Part shown: positions 25,592 through 33,881 of the stretch, one piece after another
Layout of the letters: every line of letters starts with the position of its first letter
Numbering within the stretch: the first letter of the stretch is position 1
Origin: Promicromonospora sp. AC04
GTDB taxonomy: Bacteria > Actinomycetota > Actinomycetes > Actinomycetales > Cellulomonadaceae
NCBI RefSeq assembly: GCF_003058225.1
Contig: NZ_QBUG01000001.1
Coordinates: forward strand, 992,001 to 1,056,000
DNA: 64,000 nucleotides
Direction of reading: 5' to 3'
Notes under the pieces: model-generated
Seen by the model: the letters and a program-made list of their open reading frames with translations, nothing else
Databases searched by the model: none
Told to the model about the DNA's origin: nothing
Program-made: the position numbers and the translations under genes

Positions 25592-27019
25592 TCAGCACAG
25601 CTCTTGCGCGCCCTCGTAGACGCCGATGACGGCTTGCAGAGCGAGCTCGCTCGGGATCCGGTCCGACCGGCCGGTCCGAGCCGTCACGGGAACGGCGCCG
25701 GCGGCCCGCGCGCCGAGAATCCGCCGGACGGCCGACGAGCGCAGCCGGCGCACGTCGGCGTCGTCAAGACCTCCAGCGCCCGTCAGGTGCTCGTCGAGGG
25801 CGACGAGGAACTCGACCTCGGCCGCACTCAGCCCGTGGTCTCCGGTGCTTCCGTCCGCCGCGAGGCGCGCGACCACGCCGTCGGTCTCGCTCGCCAGCGG
25901 GTCCACCACCGGTGCGTCGTGCGTCGTGGGGGCCTCCGCTCCTGCCCCGCGGAGCCGAACGACGCGTCGCGCCAGGCCGCGAGCCGCGACCAGGGCGAGG
26001 TCGCTCGGCACCTCCTCGGGGAAGGGCGCCGGGTCGCCGACCCGTCCCGCCGCGGCGAGATCGGAGAGGTCACCGACCACGCGGACGCCGGCGGACTCGA
26101 TCTGTTCGGCGATCCGGTTCGCGGCGGTCGCCGCGCGTCTGGTAACCCATTCCGGTACCCGAAGCGAGGGCTCGTCCGTCCGCCGCGGCCGTTCCGCGAT
26201 CACGGCGTTCACCGCGCCGCCGTGGAAGAGTCCGCGCCGGGCTCGGGACCCTGTCTCCCGAAAGATCCGCTCCGCGGCCTGCCTGAAGAACTCGGTCTCG
26301 ACCGCGCTCATGCTCGAGTTGGCGCTGACCCGCTCCAGCGTCCCGCGGCGCTGGCCGAGCAGGTCCTCGAAGACCCGGAAGATGTGGTCGCGGTCCGTGG
26401 GGTCGAGCACGACCACCGTCATGTTCTCCGGGCCGAAGGCGTCCGCCCACCGCCCCACGAGGTTCGTGCCGTCGCTCTCGTCGAAGACGTCGCCGCCGGG
26501 CATGTGCAGCATCGACAGGTCCCGGAACGCATCGTCCAGCCACGCGTCGAGGGACCCGAACTCTCCGTTCTTGACTCGCTGCTGCCACATGGACAGGAGC
26601 ATCCCGGGCAGCGGCCGGAGGGTCAGCACGACGTGGGTCGGCATCGTGAACGCCTCCCGGACCGGCACGATGTCGCGAGCGCCGGCGGTCGAGAATGCCT
26701 CGCTGCTCACGAGGGCGTAGTCGCGTTCGTTGTTCACGAGCTGCTTCAGGATGCCCGTCGCCCAGTGGGCAGGTGCGCGCTCCGCGAGCCAGGGTTCCTT
26801 GCGGTACCCGAGCAGGGACCTCGCGAACCGGCGGTGGTTCTCGTACCGGCCCGGATACATCACACCGTCTTCGCGGAGCCGCCCGCGCGAGGCGGCCGCC
26901 GACTGCTGGAGCGACGTCGTACCGGTCTTGGGCGCGCCGATGTGGAGCAGCGTGGTGCCGCGGGGCAGTGCACCGACCTCGGTCACGGCGGTCTCGGGCC
27001 TGCGATCTTCGGCGGTCAT
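25592..27019 (-). CDS. Sulfotransferase-like protein
   Basis: 475 aa from ATG 27019, which overlaps the stop of the upstream glycosyltransferase gene (ATGA). Upstream in-frame codons belong to that gene's region. PAPS loop LLHIGAPKTGTTSLQQSA; a later VVLTLRPLPGMLLSMWQQRV fits the 3'-phosphate site, and GPENMTVVVLDPTD matches the equivalent stretch of 24398-25552. A C-terminal GVRVVGDLSDLAA segment is also shared, followed by about 120 extra residues with Ala/Asp-rich helices. It is a paralogue of the converging gene. Last gene of the leftward operon beginning at 35789. Sulfation of polymer sugars is inferred. Confidence 0.75.
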   Translation of the reverse strand: MTAEDRRPETAVTEVGALPRGTTLLHIGAPKTGTTSLQQSAAASRGRLREDGVMYPGRYENHRRFARSLLGYRKEPWLAERAPAHWATGILKQLVNNERDYALVSSEAFSTAGARDIVPVREAFTMPTHVVLTLRPLPGMLLSMWQQRVKNGEFGSLDAWLDDAFRDLSMLHMPGGDVFDESDGTNLVGRWADAFGPENMTVVVLDPTDRDHIFRVFEDLLGQRRGTLERVSANSSMSAVETEFFRQAAERIFRETGSRARRGLFHGGAVNAVIAERPRRTDEPSLRVPEWVTRRAATAANRIAEQIESAGVRVVGDLSDLAAAGRVGDPAPFPEEVPSDLALVAARGLARRVVRLRGAGAEAPTTHDAPVVDPLASETDGVVARLAADGSTGDHGLSAAEVEFLVALDEHLTGAGGLDDADVRRLRSSAVRRILGARAAGAVPVTARTGRSDRIPSELALQAVIGVYEGAQELC

Positions 27020-28077
27020 CTCGGCAGCAGCTCCGCGAAGTCCACGGCCATGTCGTGCATCGTGTAGGACGCCGCGAACTGCTCGGCGGCCCGTGCCCTG
27101 GCACCGCCTCGCCGGTCCAGGCCGCGTTCGATGGCCTCGGCCAACGCGTCCACCCGCGATGCGGCGTCGACGTCGAAGAACTCCACCCACTGCTCGTCGC
27201 CGTACTCGGCGAGCAGGTGCGGTTCGCCAGGCACCACGCAGGGAACGCCGAGTGTCGCGGCCAGGAGCATGCTCCCCGAGTTCAGGATCCGCGTGTACGG
27301 CAGCGCGAACAGGTCACAGGCAGAGGCCCAGGTGACCACCTCGTCGTCGGTCAGCTGTCCGTGGCGCCGGTGCACCGTGACGTTTCCCGGCATCGCCTCC
27401 TCGATCTCCGCCATCGCCTCCGGAGTGGTGCCACCGGCCAGCAGCATCGAGACCCGGGGATTGCGTTCGGCGAGCCGGCCGGCCGCCCTCAGCAGGTCTC
27501 CGACGCCCTTGTACGGACGGATCCCGCCCACGATCCCGACCACCAGGTCGCCGGGAGGGATGGTGCCGATCCTGCTCCGCGCCGCTCGACGCCCTGGCGA
27601 CGGCTCGTAGACGCCCCAGTAGCTCGCGTGCCGCACATGGCGCACCTTCTCGGCCGGGAGCCCGTAGTACTCGGACACCACGCGGGGGGTCTGCGTGTTG
27701 AGGACGACGATCCGCGACGACCGGCGGCCGAGCACCTTCGCGAGCTCGACCTCCTCGGCGTGGTAGTCCGTGTCGTGGGAGATGGTGTTGTGCACGGTCC
27801 AGAAGACGTTCACGCCACGAGAACGGGCACCGGCCAGCGCGCTGTCGAGCCGCGCGATGCGCGAGCGGAGCTCCGCCGCGTCCTTCACGTGCTCGGCGAC
27901 CGGGCTCGTCCAGTGGATGTGCATGATGTCGCCGGCCTCGAGCACCGCGAGCTCGTTCAGCAGCTCGTGGTAGCGCCACTTCCCGTCGACGCGCCAGCCT
28001 CTCGCCCGAGCCTCCATGTAGAGCATGTTCAGGTAGGGGTTCGTGGTCCAGTAGGGGAACACGCTGATCCGCGCCAC
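27016..28077 (-). CDS. GT4 family glycosyltransferase
   Basis: 353 aa from GTG 28077, one base after the preceding stop; longer in-frame extensions only read through that gene. N-terminal ISVFPYWTTNPYLNMLY and MHIHWTSPVAEH, then VNVFWTVHNTISHDT; the donor domain has VGIVGGIRPYKGVGDLLRAA, SMLLAGGTTPEA and the end motif RILNSGSMLLAATLGVPCVV. This is the GT-B, GT4 layout. It should add one sugar of the repeat unit in the cytoplasm. Coupled by ATGA to the sulfotransferase-like gene downstream. Confidence 0.83.
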   Translation of the reverse strand: MARISVFPYWTTNPYLNMLYMEARARGWRVDGKWRYHELLNELAVLEAGDIMHIHWTSPVAEHVKDAAELRSRIARLDSALAGARSRGVNVFWTVHNTISHDTDYHAEEVELAKVLGRRSSRIVVLNTQTPRVVSEYYGLPAEKVRHVRHASYWGVYEPSPGRRAARSRIGTIPPGDLVVGIVGGIRPYKGVGDLLRAAGRLAERNPRVSMLLAGGTTPEAMAEIEEAMPGNVTVHRRHGQLTDDEVVTWASACDLFALPYTRILNSGSMLLAATLGVPCVVPGEPHLLAEYGDEQWVEFFDVDAASRVDALAEAIERGLDRRGGARARAAEQFAASYTMHDMAVDFAELLPR

Positions 28078-28078
28078 G

Positions 28079-29626
28079 TCATCGCTCCTGTTCCTGGGCG
28101 CCGACAGAGATCGACCGCCTTGCCGGTGCCGGTTCGGACACGAGCCGAGGCAGGCCGTCGGACCACGCCAGCTCGGTCGTCTGGGCGGTCCCGTCGTCGT
28201 ACCGGACCGAGACCCGACACCGCGCGGCATCCACCGCACCCCAGGCGGACGGCAGGACGACGTCGAGGTCGAGCTGTGCGGTCCCGGAGGGCAGCACGTG
28301 GTGCTGCACGCTGACCTGCTCGCCGAGCGCCTCGTTCGTGAGCCGCACCTCACCGATGGGCGTCTGCGTGTCGGCCAGCAGGAGCGCGAGGCTCAGCACG
28401 GTCCCACGCGGACGGGGCACCGCGGCGTACGCAACGGCGCGCAGCCCGTCCCTGGCCCGCCGTGCGGCCTCCTCGATCCGCGCGACGTCGGACGTGCGCA
28501 CCGCCGCGTCGATGCTCCTGAGGTCGGCCGGCAGCGACTCCGCCGGGACCTCGGCATAGTGCCACCGACGCTTGTCCGCCAGCTCGGCCGCGCCGATGGG
28601 GGCGGCGGCGTTGATGGCGGCGTCAGCGGAGGCGGCGTCGGCGAAAGCCCGCAGGAGCCGCACGTACTCGGTCCGCACGCGGTGGAGCGCCTCGCCATTG
28701 GAGTCCTCCATGGCGGCGAGCCAGACCTGGTCCCGGTCATCAGTGCTCACGGCCGCGCGCGGCGGAGCCGCCAAGGGCGCTTCGTCCCACGACCACAGCT
28801 CCCAGGGGAACGCGTCGAGCAGCGCGTCCGCGTCGAACTCGGGGCCGGGCTGGCCCCCCAGCACCAGCGCTTCCTCGACCGTCTCGGCGATCGGCTCGAA
28901 CGCCCGGCCCGTGCCGGCGAGGTAGTCGCGGTACTTGAACGGGTGCTCGTGAGCGGACCGCACGAAGCGTGCCGGGATCCCGAGCGCCTCCGCGACGATG
29001 ACGGCGTGCAGCGACGTGCTGATCACGAACCGGCTCGAAGCGATCTGCAGGAGCACCGAGTCCACGTGGTCCTGCGGGTCGAGCGTGTCCAGCTCGTACT
29101 CGCCGTCCGCCGAGGTGACGTCACCCTTGTCGTTGAAGTTGGGCACGAAGAGCACGTCCCGCGACGGTGCACGGCTCACCCGGAGCAGCTCGGGCATGAC
29201 GTCGGCCAGCAGGAGAACCGGATCACCATAGATCTCCGGCACGTCGAATCCCTGCCCGGACAGGAAGCGCCGGGTCAGCGGCCCCCGAACGGCGCGGAAC
29301 GCCACCTCGTCCGGGATGTCCCTGGTCGCCGCCAACATCTTGCCGTTCACCCCGGACCCCCACACGACGGATCGCTCCGGCGCGAGGTGGAGGATCGATC
29401 CGACCGACAGGAGTGCCGGTCCGTCGGGCGCGACCTGACGTGTGGCGGATCCGACCAGGCGGGACACGATCGCCGGGCCCAGGACGTCACCGAAGTTCGC
29501 CACCGGCGCGCCCGACCGGACCGGGTTCCAGTGCACCACCGGTACCCCCGCGACCCGCGTGACGGCCCGGGCTCCCCCCAGAGCACCTGCCGCATGGACG
29601 TTCGGGTCTGCTGTCAGATAGTTCAT
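28079..29626 (-). CDS. Polysaccharide pyruvyltransferase family protein with C-terminal extension
   Basis: 515 aa from ATG 29626, which overlaps the upstream stop (ATGA). The first 300 residues follow the pyruvyltransferase (CsaB/WcaK) pattern: NFGDVLGPAIVSRLV, a VGSILHLA strand, VVWGSGVNGKML, AVRGPLTRRFL, EIYGDPVLLL and STSLHAVIVAEALGIPARFV. The rest (about 200 aa) holds Ala-rich helices and a beta-rich end and has no family I recognise. Members add pyruvate from PEP to sugars as ketals, giving the polymer extra negative charge. Activity is inferred from the family. Fourth gene of the leftward operon. Confidence 0.8.
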   Translation of the reverse strand: MNYLTADPNVHAAGALGGARAVTRVAGVPVVHWNPVRSGAPVANFGDVLGPAIVSRLVGSATRQVAPDGPALLSVGSILHLAPERSVVWGSGVNGKMLAATRDIPDEVAFRAVRGPLTRRFLSGQGFDVPEIYGDPVLLLADVMPELLRVSRAPSRDVLFVPNFNDKGDVTSADGEYELDTLDPQDHVDSVLLQIASSRFVISTSLHAVIVAEALGIPARFVRSAHEHPFKYRDYLAGTGRAFEPIAETVEEALVLGGQPGPEFDADALLDAFPWELWSWDEAPLAAPPRAAVSTDDRDQVWLAAMEDSNGEALHRVRTEYVRLLRAFADAASADAAINAAAPIGAAELADKRRWHYAEVPAESLPADLRSIDAAVRTSDVARIEEAARRARDGLRAVAYAAVPRPRGTVLSLALLLADTQTPIGEVRLTNEALGEQVSVQHHVLPSGTAQLDLDVVLPSAWGAVDAARCRVSVRYDDGTAQTTELAWSDGLPRLVSEPAPARRSISVGAQEQER

Positions 29627-32568
29627 CAGGCACCGGCCTTCCGGGACGCGTTGAGCAGGGCAGCCTTCCTGCGGTTCTTGCGGGCGCGCAGGATGCGCCA
29701 CTCGACGGCGCGATAGACCCGCAGCTTCTTGGCGCGCCGGCCGACCCGGACGCTGCGCCAGCGAGCCGCCGCGGCGACACGTGCCGCCCCGGAGGCGAAC
29801 GTGCGCAACCCGAGCTCCGGCCCGCCCGCGACCCGCATGGGCCGGACCACGCTCAGCGACGAGGTCCCACCCGGCCACTCGATGCGGACCGGCAGCTCGA
29901 GCTCGCCGAACGCGTCCTCGACGACCACCCGGAGCCGCCAGTCGTACCCCGGCTCGAGGGCCGCGAGATCGGCGTCGACGGACCATCCCGTCTCGTTCAC
30001 CGAGACCCGGCCGAAGAGCCGCTGCCTGTGCACGTCCCTCTGCTTGCCCTCGGAGCCGAGCGCCTCGAGCCGGAGCACCCGCACACCTGGGCGAACCGGT
30101 CCCTTTCCCCTCAGGTGCAGCACGCGGCCCCGGCTCCCCGCGACGGTGGCGACGAACTTCGGCCGGTACCTGTACGGGTTGCGGTGGGCCTCGCGCCAGA
30201 CGTCGTTCGACTCCCCGTGCAGCAGCGCCTCCGCGACGCGTACCTCCCTCGTCGCCGGGGCGGCCGTCGACTGCAGCGGAACCTCCTGATCGACCCGGCT
30301 CGCGAACACCATCAGGCGCTCGGCGAGCTCGCCGTCCCAGGCATGGGACACGTCGATGAACGGGCGCATGACGTCGTCCCGCCAGAGCTTGCCGACCAGG
30401 CGCCGGTCGATCCCGTCGACCATGGCCGTCGAGATGGCCTCGGCAGACGCCGAGATGGAGGCCGACGCACCGGCAGGCCGCTTGCCGACCTCGCGTTCCC
30501 AGACGATGCGCGCGAGGTCGAGGTGACCGTGCGCGGCCAGGTGGAATACCAGCGCGCGCCGCGCGCCGATCCGCTCCAGCGCCTCGAACGGCGCGAGCGA
30601 GACGAGCCCGGCGACGGCGTCCGACACGGCCGCACGGTCATCCTTGGCGAGATGGTCCAACCCGTCCTGCATCAGCTTCCCGAGCGTCGCCCAGGCGTCG
30701 GAGCCGAGCGCCGCGTGCCAGTACTCGCGCGCGAGCACGCTCCTGTCGTCGTCCGCCACCAGTACCGCGCAGAGGCGTTCCTGCACGAAGTAGCCGATCA
30801 GCGACCGGACATCGCCGAGCCGCGCGGTCATCGAGCTGCCACCAGGGCGCGCACGGTAGTGATAGACCACCTCCGGCGTCACGGCGATGCTCCGCGCGAA
30901 CAGCATCGCGGCGGTCATCGGGAGCATGTCGTTGCCGCGAGGCGTGGTCGGGAAGTGCAGCCTGTGCTCGGCCCAGAACTCCCTGCGGATGAGCCTGTTC
31001 CAGCACGTCCGGTTCCGGATCAGGCGGGGGCTGAGGTCGAGCGTCGTCCGTTCGAGCCGGCGGTCCAGCCCGTACATCCTGGGGTCGCTCCAGGTCGACG
31101 AGGTCCACACCCGCTGGAAGCCGCCCACGGTCACATCGGCCCCGCTGCGCTCCGCGAGATCCAGGAGCGAGCGGTACGCGTGCCGCGGGACGAGGTCGTC
31201 GCCGTCGCAGAAGATGACGTACCTGCCGGCGGCAAGCTCGAGCCCCGCGTTCCTGGCCTGCGCACCTCCGCTGCCGGGGTTGCGCACCGGTACCACCCGG
31301 GTGTCCCGGCGCGCCCAGGCGAGGACCTTGTCCCACGTGCCGTCCGTCGAGTGGTCGTCGACGACGATCAGCTCGAGGTCGTCCATCGTCTGCTCCAGCA
31401 CGGAGCGGATGCACGCGTCGACCCACGGGTCCACGTCGAACGTGGGCATGACCACCGAGACCATCGGCCCGTTCTCCGCTGCGGGAGCGGAGCTCGCGGT
31501 CACCCGCTCGGCTGCGGGCCGGACGACGGCGGCATCGGTGGCCGTCAGGCGAAGCGCCTCGAGCAGCGCCACCGGCAGCCCGTCATGCCGTGCCTCCTGC
31601 TCGGGGCCGGCCAGGAGCTCCAGCGCCGCAGTCAGGGTTGCCGACGGCACCCTGCGCAGGGTCGCGGCGTCGCTCGCCTCGAGCAGCTCCGCCACGAACT
31701 CCGTCGCGACGGTCCGCGTCTCGCTGTCGGCCTCGCCGAGAGGCTTGATGCGCGAGGCGACCTCGTACCGCATCACCTTCTCCACGAAGAACTGGACCGC
31801 TTCCGAGACGTCCACGCTATTGAGCTCGCGGAGCGCGGCCCGGACCTGGACGGCCCAGTCCAGGATGGTCCGGGACGACGCCAGCCCGGTGGTGATGGAT
31901 CCGGGCCGACGGCGGTACAGGTACATGCACCGGGGCACGACGTCGAAGGCCGCCGCCCGCGCATAGGCGCGCATCGACGGCACGACGTCCTCGCACTTGG
32001 TGGCCTCCGGCCACCGGATGTCCTCGCGAACCAGGAACTCCCGTCGGAACACCTTGGTCCAGGCGGTGTGGTCGTACACCAGCTCCGGGAGGTCGGCCAG
32101 GGTCGCACCTTCCGCGCCCGTGTCGTACACCGCCGGCCGCGTGGTCCAGTACCGCTGCCGGCCCGACGCCGTGCCGAACTCGTCCGCGTAGGCGGTGGCG
32201 AAGTCCGAGCCGGACCGCTCGAGCGAGGCGACCAGCGCCGCGTAGGCCCCCGGCGCGACGATGTCGTCGCTGTCCGGGAAGGTCACGTACTCTCCCCGCG
32301 CGTGGCCGAGGCCGACGTTGCGAGCGGCGCCCAGCCCTACGTTGACGGGATTCTCCACCACGCGGACCTCGTCGTACGCGGCCTCGAACTCCCGCGCGAT
32401 GGCGGCCGAACGGTCCGGCGACGCGTCGATGACGACGATGATCTCCTGCGCGATGCCCTGACCGACGATGCTGTTCAAGCAGTCGTCCAGGTACCTCTCC
32501 ACCCCGTAGACCGGCACCACCACCGACAAGAGCGGTGTCTGCTCGTCCCGTGTTCCGGGAGCTCCCAT
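29626..32568 (-). CDS. Bifunctional family 2 glycosyltransferase (two GT2 domains)
   Basis: 980 aa from ATG 32568 (AGGAG 6 nt upstream; TTG 32571 is an alternative). The first GT-A domain starts LLSVVVPVYGVERYLDDCLN, with YVTFPDSDD as its metal motif. The second starts at about residue 370, MVSVVMPTFDVDPWVDACIR, with YVIFCDGDD. A long C-terminal region (about 300 aa) is beta-rich and ends in basic helices. Tandem GT2 domains are known from chain-extending enzymes that add two sugars in turn (chondroitin, teichoic-acid type); that role is inferred. Overlaps the pyruvyltransferase-like gene by ATGA; the wecC gene lies 52 bp upstream. Confidence 0.85.
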   Translation of the reverse strand: MGAPGTRDEQTPLLSVVVPVYGVERYLDDCLNSIVGQGIAQEIIVVIDASPDRSAAIAREFEAAYDEVRVVENPVNVGLGAARNVGLGHARGEYVTFPDSDDIVAPGAYAALVASLERSGSDFATAYADEFGTASGRQRYWTTRPAVYDTGAEGATLADLPELVYDHTAWTKVFRREFLVREDIRWPEATKCEDVVPSMRAYARAAAFDVVPRCMYLYRRRPGSITTGLASSRTILDWAVQVRAALRELNSVDVSEAVQFFVEKVMRYEVASRIKPLGEADSETRTVATEFVAELLEASDAATLRRVPSATLTAALELLAGPEQEARHDGLPVALLEALRLTATDAAVVRPAAERVTASSAPAAENGPMVSVVMPTFDVDPWVDACIRSVLEQTMDDLELIVVDDHSTDGTWDKVLAWARRDTRVVPVRNPGSGGAQARNAGLELAAGRYVIFCDGDDLVPRHAYRSLLDLAERSGADVTVGGFQRVWTSSTWSDPRMYGLDRRLERTTLDLSPRLIRNRTCWNRLIRREFWAEHRLHFPTTPRGNDMLPMTAAMLFARSIAVTPEVVYHYRARPGGSSMTARLGDVRSLIGYFVQERLCAVLVADDDRSVLAREYWHAALGSDAWATLGKLMQDGLDHLAKDDRAAVSDAVAGLVSLAPFEALERIGARRALVFHLAAHGHLDLARIVWEREVGKRPAGASASISASAEAISTAMVDGIDRRLVGKLWRDDVMRPFIDVSHAWDGELAERLMVFASRVDQEVPLQSTAAPATREVRVAEALLHGESNDVWREAHRNPYRYRPKFVATVAGSRGRVLHLRGKGPVRPGVRVLRLEALGSEGKQRDVHRQRLFGRVSVNETGWSVDADLAALEPGYDWRLRVVVEDAFGELELPVRIEWPGGTSSLSVVRPMRVAGGPELGLRTFASGAARVAAAARWRSVRVGRRAKKLRVYRAVEWRILRARKNRRKAALLNASRKAGA

Positions 32569-32620
32569 CAAGATCTCCTGTTTTCCCTCGTATTACGGCG
32601 TGCCACTGGTCGCGTCCTCG

Positions 32621-33874
32621 TCAGGCGCGCTGCGCGGCCGTCATCCCGCGCGTGTCGATCAGCCGCCGGGCGGCGAGCTCCCCCGCCAGGCCGCGGAAGG
32701 CCGTGTGGTCCACCAGCAGCACCTGGACGTCGCCGCTGTCGAGCGCTTCGGAGGCCTCGACCAGCCGCACGTTGCCGAACTTGGCGAGCTGGCCCGGCAG
32801 TGCGTCCACGTGCGGCTCCACCACGAGGACTTCCGCGTGCGGGAACGCCATCGCCATGTCCCGCACGATCTCGACCGCGGGCGACTCCCGCAGATCATCG
32901 ATGTTCGGCTTGAACGCCAGGCCGTAGGCGGCGATCACCGGCGACTCGGTTCCGGCCACGGCGTCCAGCACCTTGTGCAGCACCCAGCGGGGCTTGGCGT
33001 CGTTCACCTCGCGTGCCGTCCGGATGAGGCGCGCCTCCTCGGGCGCGGCGTCGACGATGAACCACGGGTCCACCGCGATGCAGTGCCCGCCCACGCCCGG
33101 CCCGGGCTGCAGGATGTTCACGCGCGGGTGCCGGTTCGCCAGGCGGATGAGCTCCCACACGTTGATGCCCATCCGGTCGGCGATCACGGACAGCTCGTTG
33201 GCGAACGCGATGTTGACGTCGCGGAACGAGTTCTCCACGAGCTTCGCCATCTCCGCGGTGACGGAGTCCGTCAGCAGGATCTCGCCCTGGCAGAACACCT
33301 GGTAAAGGTCCCGCGCCCGCTCGGCGGCCTCCGACGTCAGGCCGCCCATGATCCGGTCGTTGGTCACCAGCTCGACCATCACCCGTCCGGGCAGCACACG
33401 TTCGGGGCAGTACGCCACGTGGATCACCGGCTTGCCGTCGGCAGGGTCCAGGCTCAGGTCGGGACGCTCGTCGAGGATCCAGCCGGCCATCTGCCGGGTC
33501 GCGCCGGGCGGCGACGTCGACTCGAGAATGACGAGCTCCCCGCCGGCCAGCATCGGCGCGAGCGCCTTGGCGGCGGCCTGGATGTAGCTCAGGTCGGGCT
33601 CGTGCTCGTCCCGGAACGGCGTCGGCACGGCGACGATGAACGCGTCGGCCGGTTCGGGCGAGTCCACCGCCCGGAGCTTCCCGCCCGAGACCGCGCCCTT
33701 GACGTACCCGGCGAGGTCCGGCTCAACGAAGGGCACCTCGCCGCGGTTCACGGCGTCCACGGTGTCGGGATTGACGTCGATGCCGACCACGTCGAGACCA
33801 CTGCCTGCGAGGATCGCGGCGGTGGGGAGCCCGATGTAGCCCAGCCCGATCACGCCGACCTTGCTGATTCCCAT
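32621..33874 (-). CDS. wecC: UDP-N-acetyl-D-mannosamine dehydrogenase, copy 1
   Basis: 417 aa from ATG 33874, 7 nt after the preceding stop. NAD-binding VGVIGLGYIGLPTAAILA, then ILESTSPPGATRQMAGWIL, YCPERVLPGRVMVELV and the catalytic-Cys block GPGVGGHCIAVDPWFIVD; GLAFKPNIDDLRESPA marks the third domain. It oxidises UDP-ManNAc (from WecB) to UDP-ManNAcA. A close copy at 46900-48147 has the same neighbours (a large glycosyltransferase just upstream), so the pair of genes was duplicated together. The GGHCIAVDPWF form favours WecC over UDP-glucose dehydrogenase; other HexNAc substrates are possible. Confidence 0.9.
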   Translation of the reverse strand: MGISKVGVIGLGYIGLPTAAILAGSGLDVVGIDVNPDTVDAVNRGEVPFVEPDLAGYVKGAVSGGKLRAVDSPEPADAFIVAVPTPFRDEHEPDLSYIQAAAKALAPMLAGGELVILESTSPPGATRQMAGWILDERPDLSLDPADGKPVIHVAYCPERVLPGRVMVELVTNDRIMGGLTSEAAERARDLYQVFCQGEILLTDSVTAEMAKLVENSFRDVNIAFANELSVIADRMGINVWELIRLANRHPRVNILQPGPGVGGHCIAVDPWFIVDAAPEEARLIRTAREVNDAKPRWVLHKVLDAVAGTESPVIAAYGLAFKPNIDDLRESPAVEIVRDMAMAFPHAEVLVVEPHVDALPGQLAKFGNVRLVEASEALDSGDVQVLLVDHTAFRGLAGELAARRLIDTRGMTAAQRA

Positions 33875-33881
33875 GCGAACC

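Noticed and set aside
28298-32913. Very long + strand open frames opposite the glycosyltransferase genes
   Set aside because: The minus strand holds recognisable GT2 and pyruvyltransferase motifs with coupled starts; the + frames have no domain and biased composition.
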